From the NCBI GenBank assembly GCA_911728435.2, contig OU452205.1:12716260-12780259 (forward strand): a stretch of 64,000 nucleotides of DNA, written 5' to 3'. This document shows positions 57,173 to 64,000 of this stretch, one piece after another (the first letter of the stretch is position 1; each line of letters begins with the position of its first letter). Below the pieces are notes generated by a model. That model was not told where the DNA came from and made no database searches. It worked only from the letters and a program-made list of their open reading frames with translations. Source of the stretch: Apoderus coryli. Its lineage: Eukaryota > Arthropoda > Insecta > Coleoptera > Attelabidae. A program made the position numbers and the translations under genes.

Positions 57173-57636
57173 GTGATGTCACAAACGTGTGATACATTTG
57201 CTGCCAGGTACCCAGAAAAACACAGGGCATCACCAAAAGTTGTTAAACGGATTATAGATAATTTCAAAAATTTCGGGTCCGTAAAGAGACAAATAAAACG
57301 AAGGAAACCTATTTGTGACGATGAAGCTCTAGAAATAGCTATACTGGGGTACTTCACGGCATATCCTACGACATCTCTGAGAAAATTTGCAGTGGAGTCT
57401 GGATTTTCTAAAAGCGATCGATTATTATATCTGGGGGACGATCAAAAATGAAGTGTACAGCAGGCATTTGACCACGAAAGAGGACTGTATCCAGAGAGTT
57501 CGGAATGCATTTGCCAATTTGAGTCAACCAACTATTCGGCGGGCAACACATGAACAATACAATTAATTTTGAGATGTGAAAAGTGTTTAGAAGTTCAAGG
57601 TCAAAATTTTGAACATTTGTTAAAGTAATTTTTTTA
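57173..57636 (+). pseudogene. DUF4817-family transposase, HTH fused to C-terminus
   Basis: The frame from 57,173 reads CDTFAARYPEKHRASPKVVK (DUF4817 HTH) and TTSLRKFAVESGFSKS (second HTH). It then jumps, with a frameshift near 57,420, to YYIWGTIKNEVYSRHLTTKE and RVRNAFANLSQPTIRRATHE, the region after the third catalytic Asp. A terminal GQNFEHLLK and stop follow at 57,606-57,635. All three catalytic residues are lost. It may retain DNA binding only in principle. Same architecture as 23,775-24,240. Confidence 0.82.
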
Positions 57637-58201
57637 TGAGTTGACCTTTGATAAGTTTGTATCATATGTTCACGTTATCAGTTAATCAAATTCTTCAGAC
57701 TCGAAACTTTCCAAATTATGTATTATTAGTTTAACAACTTTTGGTGATGGTTTATGTTTTTCTGGGAATTTGGTAGCAAATGTTATCACACGTTCTTGTT
57801 ATCACTCTGTCACCTTATCCATAAATAATAAACAAATTTAGATAGTATTCGTTAGTATAATTTATACGCCCGCCATGATTATTACTACTAAATATCTACA
57901 ATTTGTCATAGTTGTTGATTATTTTTGTCAAGTGTCATATTTATTTGCTATCTAAAGCCATCATGGCCAACTAAAATCAATTAAATTTCAAATTCATATT
58001 CACTATTGTAATAGAAATATGTAAATTTGCCAATATTTTGAAAACTATCAGTTTTTGGGATAGACATCCTTTCATTAACTTACCCTTATTTTTGGTTCAA
58101 AAAAATAAAAAATATATAAAATGGGGGGTTGCCCTTTAAAAATTTTGAATTTTGACACTTTTTTGAATTTGATTTTTTACCCTTTTTTCAAATACCCTGT
58201 A

Positions 58202-60418
58202 TTAATATTTACCAAAAAATACGCGTAGGTGCCTAAACTAGGTCTATATCTCCTAGGATATTCTAACAAATTATATTATTAAAGCTTCCATATAATAAAA
58301 ATTGTTATTATTCTTTATTCTGAAAACGTCATTTTTCGTCATATTTCGAAAATGGCTGGCGATAAGTACAACATAGTATGTGGAAAACGGAAATTTATGT
58401 TAAGGTTTTAAATCATTCAGCCCTTGTTTATTCCACTGATCTTTTTCTTGAAAATTAAGCACATAAAACAAAACAATGTATTTGTTAGTGAACATCCGTA
58501 CGTTCATTCATATTTTTCATAGATGTTCCGGTTGAATACTCCATTGTAAGTTGAGTTTTACTTGTAGAAGTGTAGTTTTCTTGATGATCAGCAGTAAGGC
58601 TTGCCTTCTTCCTTATGAAAAGTTTACATTCAAATGATAACGTGTTTCTTTTTTAATATTTTCCTGAAAATTAAATTCCACTGGCTCCATAATAATTATT
58701 ATTGATAGTAAACAAACAATATACGTTACCATATGCGACGAAAATTATAAAAACAAATAAACAAAAATTCGCTATATGCAAGTATGATAGACAGACTGGC
58801 TATAAGAGAAACACCATCAGTCCAAGTCACCATATAATCGCTTGTTCAGATATCCAAAGATAACCGAAACATACTCATAATAAGTACATTTTACACTGTT
58901 CCCTTTCAGCCGTTTCGACGCAGCCTTGAGTGCACTTAACCTGCAGAAAGAAGCTTTAAATGTTCTTTCCATTTAGCTAGGCGGTTGGGTAGAGACCAGA
59001 GGCCACTATAACTAACTGAACTAGCTAGACAACGTAATATTTGTGATAATCAACTGTACAGAAAATGTTAATATGTCAATTTTTTTAAAGTTTCTCGTTT
59101 TTGTAAAGGGCAACCTCATAGAAAGTTATCTTAATTTTTGCTGCTAAATAAGATACACATTTAAAAACATACGCGTTCAATTTGGAAAAAATGACTTTTG
59201 ACTGTTTTAATTTTTATCGTTTTCATCATAATTTAATTTATCAATTTTCATAGCCCTGCCTAAAGACCAACTTTTGTCAATTTTGTAACTTACTTTGTAC
59301 TTACTGATACAGCCAGTATTTGTTTTTTTTTTCAAATTGAATAGGTACGTTTTTAAATGTGTATTTTCTTAGGTACCTATGTGAAATTATTAGGATTCTT
59401 TTTTGTGTCATCAAATGTCAATTTTGACATAAATATTTAAATACTTCACAATCCGCATAAATTATGATTTACGTACGTAAGTTCAAATCGCGGTAGTTTT
59501 CAAAAATAGGTATTCTAATGTGCGGGAACTGCAGGACACCCCATATAGTGGGATTCTTCTCCATAATTCCATGATAAGACTGTGGTAACATAATGCAATA
59601 CTGCTGAAAATCAGCTTTGCTGAACATAAACCTTTTTGCATTTCTTTTTTAAATAGGATTGTATCAATTTGAACATAAGATTGTATCTTTATAAAATGGG
59701 ATTGTATTTTTTTTTTGTACTCAAATTAATTTATTATTATTATTATCTGCAGCCTAGGAAATAAGCTTGTCACATTTACATGTTTCGCCCATTAAAACAG
59801 GAATTAGAAAGGTGGCGTTTCATTTATAGATAGAATCGACATGGCCTTAACGTAAATGTAGATTTCTGATAGTATTTTGAATATATTTTTACATATTAGG
59901 TATATCTGTCTAACAATTCTTGTGCATAATACAGATTTAGAATTTAGGTATTTATAGATTTTCTTTGTGTACCTAACTATATCTGATTCATTATTTATTT
60001 TAAGTTTAATGGAATATATTACCTACACAAATAATTTTTTCTGTGTAGCATATATCTCCCAAAAAAAGTTCTACATAACAGTAATAACACTGCGCATTCC
60101 TAGTCTGTCGGTTTAGTCGCCTCCGGGTGGGAAAATATGTAATGCTTGGAAAGTTTAATTTTGCATCAATTCAACTACAGCAAACTTCGTACATATCTGT
60201 ATTTCAGATATTCAAAAAGTAAATAAAATATAAAATATTATCAAATAAGTTCCGTATTTATAGATTTCGTTAAATGTTTATTAAAACTGATTATTGACGT
60301 TATTTATTTTCATTTCATTTCTGGGTGGTTTTGGTATTGGATTTGTAAATACTTCAATACCAAATATAAGTATAATATTTCTTCAGTTCCCTTGAATTTT
60401 TGCTATTTGTTATATTAT
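58202..60418. other. Long stretch without recognised gene
   Basis: AT-rich. A short GC-richer part (58,900-59,010) has no coding signal. No exon or element end could be supported. Confidence 0.45.
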
Positions 60419-60545
60419 ATACAGGGTGTCGCCTCTCAATTGGAAAAAACTTCTGGGGCATATTGAGGAACCATAGACAAGCAGTTTGAGATAAGAGACT
60501 GATGTCCGGAAGTGCATGGTTTTCAAAATACAGGGTGTCAAAGTT
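60419..60545 (+). repeat. Miniature TA-type element termini
   Basis: TATACAGGGTGTCGCCTCTC at 60,419 and ATACAGGGTGTCAAAG at 60,529 are two left-type ends in the same orientation. GGCATATTGAGGAACCATAG between them resembles 35,573. Confidence 0.5.
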
Positions 60546-61716
60546 TTTTTCAAAAAACCTTTTTTTATCAGTATCTCAAAGACACGTTAACTTTAATTTT
60601 TGTAACATGTATCGCGTTTGTTTGGTTCCTTTGACTGTATGTATTTATTTAAACAGTAATTTTGAGGTCCTCTATAATAAAAAGCCAAACTAAGAAACAA
60701 TGTATCTGATCAAAGAAGCTCAAACATTGTTTGAAGAAAAAAATGGAAAACTGAATTTAATTTTGACTTGTAATTCGGTTAATATTAACCTTAGGACTCG
60801 AAGTTCAGCTAAATTTTCTGGGCCCATATTTGCTGTTACACAGTGTACATTTTTATGGAACACTTCGTATAATTATTAAGAAAATTAAAACAGTACACAT
60901 AACATTATTTTTCTTTTCATATAAAATATGTATTACTATTACAAAATTCCCAACTGAGATCATATTCTGCTGCCGAATAGACATTATTTATAGCCCTGAT
61001 ATATAGTTGCTTTTATATCTGTATTTGCAATTATTGATGATTACGACAAAATCTAGAATTCGCTGGGTCAATTTGAACTTGCAACAAAATATCGAAAAAT
61101 ATATAAATATTATACTTGAGGCGGGACGCGCCCACATGTTCAAATACCCCTGGGTGTCATCACAGTCACAGTTTATATACAGTTACTTCACCTCGTGTCG
61201 GCACCTTTGTTACCTCTGTCTTAAAAGCAATTCGCTGCATTCGCCGCAGCTTATAGTTATACTATAGTATCTTATACTATATATTTATAGTAGCGGGCCC
61301 GAATGTGGCTGGGATTGCGAAGAGTCGATGCCGTTTTTAGCGTCTACTGACCCTTCTTATCTATAGTTATTATTCTATGGATGGGTTGACTTGCCTATGC
61401 CAAGTAGTTATTGACTACATAGTCGTGGGTGCTGGCGGATGGCAGTTGATGACCGTGGTTCGGATTCCACGCTAAATTGTAGGTCCATACTTACCCTGGC
61501 TGGATGTCAAGTCCATGACAAGATGCCAATAATACAGAAAAAAAATTACACTTTCCAAGTTGTTTTTGTAACATTTCCGCGTTGTATTAAAATTAAGATA
61601 GTCAATAAAAAATTGAACAATTGCATGTTTAGGATATAATTATTATTGTAATACATTTATTCCGATTTTCTTGCATATTTATTATATTAAGGTACAATCA
61701 GTTAAGTGTAATTTTA
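60546..61716. other. Unassigned, includes a GC-richer patch
   Basis: 61,120-61,450 is GC-richer than its surroundings (GGCGGGACGCGCCC and others). The frame at 61,007-61,267 has no recognised domain. It could be transposon-derived. Confidence 0.35.
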
Positions 61717-61985
61717 CTTTCCCGCGTTGGGTCATTGGTAGGGCGTTCGCTTCGCGGGCCGAAGGTTACGGGTTCAAGTCCTAGCTGTGGCAAAACTTTT
61801 TTTCTTCTAATTTTTGAGTAAAGTTTGTTACGTTAGTTTATTGCAAATAATGAAAATAATACAATTATAATAATAATAATAATAATTATAATTCTGTTTC
61901 GTTACGCAGGTCATATATTTTTGATTATATTATAACTTGTCGGAAAAGTTTTGGGGTGACACAACCGATTTTTTAGTAAATATAA
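61717..61985 (+). repeat. tRNA-Ala-derived SINE, copy 2
   Basis: GGTCATTGGTAGGGCGTTCG (A box) and TACGGGTTCAAGTCC (B box) are followed by the same body as 48,781-49,045: CGTTAGTTTA, an AAT repeat, ATATTATAACTTGTCGG and GGGGTGACACAACCGATTTT. The anticodon region has diverged (TTCGCGGGC). Confidence 0.85.
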
Positions 61986-62990
61986 TGCTTCGATAAAAAT
62001 TTTGCCGATTAGTTTATGCAGCAATGTTTCTATCTATTTTATCAATCAACGTGACAACGTGATAACTCCATTCTGCATGTATTTAAATAAAAGACAAAAA
62101 ACAACACAAAACAAACAAGTTAGATATAACCTGCATAATGTTAGGATAAACCATATTACTATTTGTTTTCTCCAACAACCCTGTGTTCCGTCATTTTGTT
62201 GATACTAGTAAAATTATAAAAAATAAAAATAGTAAAACAAAAAATGTTCGACATGAATTTACAAAATTCACTTAATTTTTAAATTTTTTAAACTAAATAA
62301 TGGTAAACATTTAGGAAGTTTCTAACCCAGAATGACAACAATTTGAAGTTTGACTAACTTGACTAATTTTGTACTAAGGTATTCTAAATTATTCGTTCTG
62401 AATAAAACTTCTTTATTTAAATAAGCTTTTTAAAAGCAAAATATTTATTAGATTATTTTTGCTCAACAGAAACTATAATTAAAACTAACACTCACCTTTC
62501 TTATATATAATTTGCAAATTAAAAACAAATTTAGAAACAATATGTTCGCGATGAAATTATAAATCAAACGTGCCGAAATAATAATTACTGTAACTTCGTA
62601 AATACCGCACGATAATCGTAAAACGTTATCAACAGCTGTGATGAAATGAAGTTCAGAGTTTCACCAAAGTTGTAGCGAAACTGATGCTGCGAGTTTCACA
62701 CGCGTTTTATTCTTCGAAGGGTGCGTTGTGTCGCGTGCTGGCAACTTCTATATATTCCGCGGCTTTGCTAAAGAGCGAAAGTTGCTTTCAATTCATATGT
62801 GTTTACATGAACTGAAGCTTCTCAGCATAAAAAATGATGATTGTATTTTATGTTATTTATTTTATTTAACATGGAGTTTTTCATGATCCCACTATGAGAA
62901 TGGGTATTGAGTTCGAAATGTTTGAGAAAATATTATTTTAAACAAAACATATTAGCGGCCGTAGAACAGAACCTTGTTTGATATATTGGT
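61986..62990. other. AT-rich stretch, nothing recognised
   Basis: No supportable gene or element. Confidence 0.45.
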
Positions 62991-62994
62991 ATGA

Positions 62995-63330
62995 ATAATA
63001 AACTGTTGCCCTCGAGGCACGAATAGTTCTACATAATTTAAGTGTAAAAGAAATATTTTTGTGATCTTTTTGTCATTTACCTTCCTCGTAAAACTGTTTT
63101 GTTGACAAGCTATATTTCCAAATAAAATATTTTTTTTCATTGTAGACACAGGCTTTTTTTTCACGGACGCCAATAGTATATACAATTTTTGGTGTGAATT
63201 TTTAACACCAATTCCAATATATCATTTTTACAATCTATTTTTTTACCCTTTTGCTACTATTTATGAACGCCTATGTAAACAAGTTTTTTTATGCTGCATT
63301 TTGTAGTTTATCTTACATCAAAACTATATA
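62995..63330 (-). mobile_element. Partial inverted copy of the Helentron-like element
   Basis: CTGTTGCCCTCGAGGCACGA (63,002-63,021) is the reverse complement of the 3' hairpin at 41,755-41,775. It is followed by GACGCCAATAG and ATGAACGCCTATGTAAACA, the inverted subrepeats, and GCATTTTGTAGTTTATCTTA. It lacks the long tandem array. Confidence 0.82.
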
Positions 63331-63575
63331 ATAGATATAATTACAACAATAAAATAAGATTTTTTAACAAATCATCTAAAATTTTTAAAAATTACTAGTC
63401 GAGATGATTAATAACAAGAAAAACAACAAAATGTAATATTATAATTTATATTTCATTATCATTAACAATTTAATAATATTTTTCCTCGAGGTGACTTGGA
63501 CGCATTACTCTTAAAATACTCCTAATGATGTAATACTTTCAAAAATACAATTTCTCTACAAATTTTGCCACTTAT

Positions 63576-63604
63576 GATGAAGCTAGCGAGCTTCGAAACA
63601 TGTT
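63576..63604 (+). ncRNA. Hammerhead-like core motif
   Basis: GATGA, an AGCT/AGCTT stem around AGCG, then CGAAAC. Core order as in hammerheads, without a convincing cleavage site. It lies next to repeats containing TTCGTGGAG. Confidence 0.3.
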
Positions 63605-63649
63605 TGGTAGTTTAATCGACCTAACACATTAAGTGTAGTGTATTAAATT

Positions 63650-63990
63650 GATTTCGTGGAGTTTGACGTTTTATTTCCTATTTACAATAAAATAAGAGTC
63701 AAATCTCCACGAAATAATATTTAATGGAATGAGCGATATTTCTTTTAGCCAGATATGTTTCGGAACCTGACTGGTCCCGTCTTCAGTAGCTGACAGTTAA
63801 TGTTGAGAAAACTTTCACAAGATAGATATTTTAATTATATGATACAATTACGAAGATTCCATTGCAGTCATTTTGTAAAAAAAAAGTTACGAAACTTTAA
63901 TATAAATATATCTAAAAAAAAACAAGAAGTGACCATATTCATGTCAATGAGATTAAAAATTAATTCGTGGAGATTTGACTTTTACTTTAT
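63650..63990. repeat. TTCGTGGAGATTTGAC repeats, direct and inverted, with a second hammerhead-like motif
   Basis: TTTCGTGGAGTTTGACGTTT (about 63,652), GTCAAATCTCCACGAAAT (about 63,698, inverted) and TTCGTGGAGATTTGACTTTT (about 63,964) belong together. Between them the minus strand at 63,786-63,757 reads CTGAAGA, GGGACC...GGTTCC, GAAAC, again a hammerhead-like core. This suggests the terminal repeats of an unidentified element that runs off the window. Confidence 0.55.
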
Positions 63991-64000
63991 TGTTGAAATT

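Larger units (their letters stand above)
55748..58201 (+). mobile_element. Fold-back transposon with internally deleted DUF4817 transposase
   Basis: Inverted arms, about 55,748-57,250 and 57,728-58,185, are matched through GGCAACCCCCCATTTT, GGCCATGATGGCTTTAGATA and ATCATGGCGGGCGTATAAAT. They even include the first roughly 27 transposase codons (left 57,173-57,245; right, inverted, 57,728-57,800). The right terminus is TACCCTGTA at about 58,201. The left arm carries a 1,046-bp nested element, which leaves the arms otherwise about 460 bp each. The right arm is therefore an inverted duplicate of the 5' end of a transposon. Confidence 0.88.

Overview
The window looks like nuclear DNA of an insect with a large, AT-rich, transposon-laden genome. 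The evidence is a spliced rhodopsin-class receptor gene of insect type whose intron is about 13 kb, together with hAT, piggyBac, mariner, Tc1/mariner with DUF4817, Harbinger, Helentron-type, BEL/Pao, several LINE lineages, a Penelope-like element, tRNA-Ala SINEs and fold-back elements. There is no bacterial or organellar gene organisation. The exact order cannot be fixed from sequence alone; a beetle is plausible but unproven.

Only one host gene is convincing. On the minus strand, 18,686-18,938 (start codon and first transmembrane helix) and 5,575-5,719 (intracellular loop 1 and second helix) are two consecutive exons of a neuropeptide-type G-protein-coupled receptor. They join in frame through consensus splice sites, and the join recreates the conserved Gly-Asn of helix 1. 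The protein most resembles the trissin receptor as I remember it. The remaining exons must lie beyond position 1, and the 5' UTR is spliced from somewhere above 18,939. The roughly 13-kb intron between the exons holds a partial ribozyme repeat, LINE pieces, a pogo/jerky-like relic, an internally deleted piggyBac, a SINE-like piece and a hAT end. Below 5,574 there is a hAT element and a LINE endonuclease relic.

From 19 to 31 kb: an RTE-like LINE relic, a 5'-truncated Penelope-like element with a GIY-YIG nuclease and a hammerhead-like terminal motif, a deleted DUF4817 transposon, a LINE interrupted by a hAT transposase piece, a BEL/Pao fragment and a mariner relic. From 31.7 to 47 kb: a 1.69-kb fold-back transposon, Penelope relics, a 2.4-kb Helentron-like element with about 530-bp tandem units (its empty target site survives as an inverted paralogue at 46.9-47.3 kb), a DUF4817 transposase with DD41D spacing, and a LINE. 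From 48 to 64 kb: two tRNA-Ala SINEs, hairpins, a 206-bp tandem duplication, a hAT copy with a perfect 8-bp target duplication inside a LINE, and a second fold-back with a nested Harbinger-like element.

The most interesting object is at 51.7-52.07 kb: a 334-bp repeat, a little over one unit long, carrying a hammerhead ribozyme with a very long stem I. This is the architecture of animal retrozymes (hammerhead-bearing, circular-RNA retroelements). A second, partial copy at about 6.03 kb begins a few bases after the equivalent of the cleavage site. Nearly all transposon coding sequence here is frameshifted or truncated.
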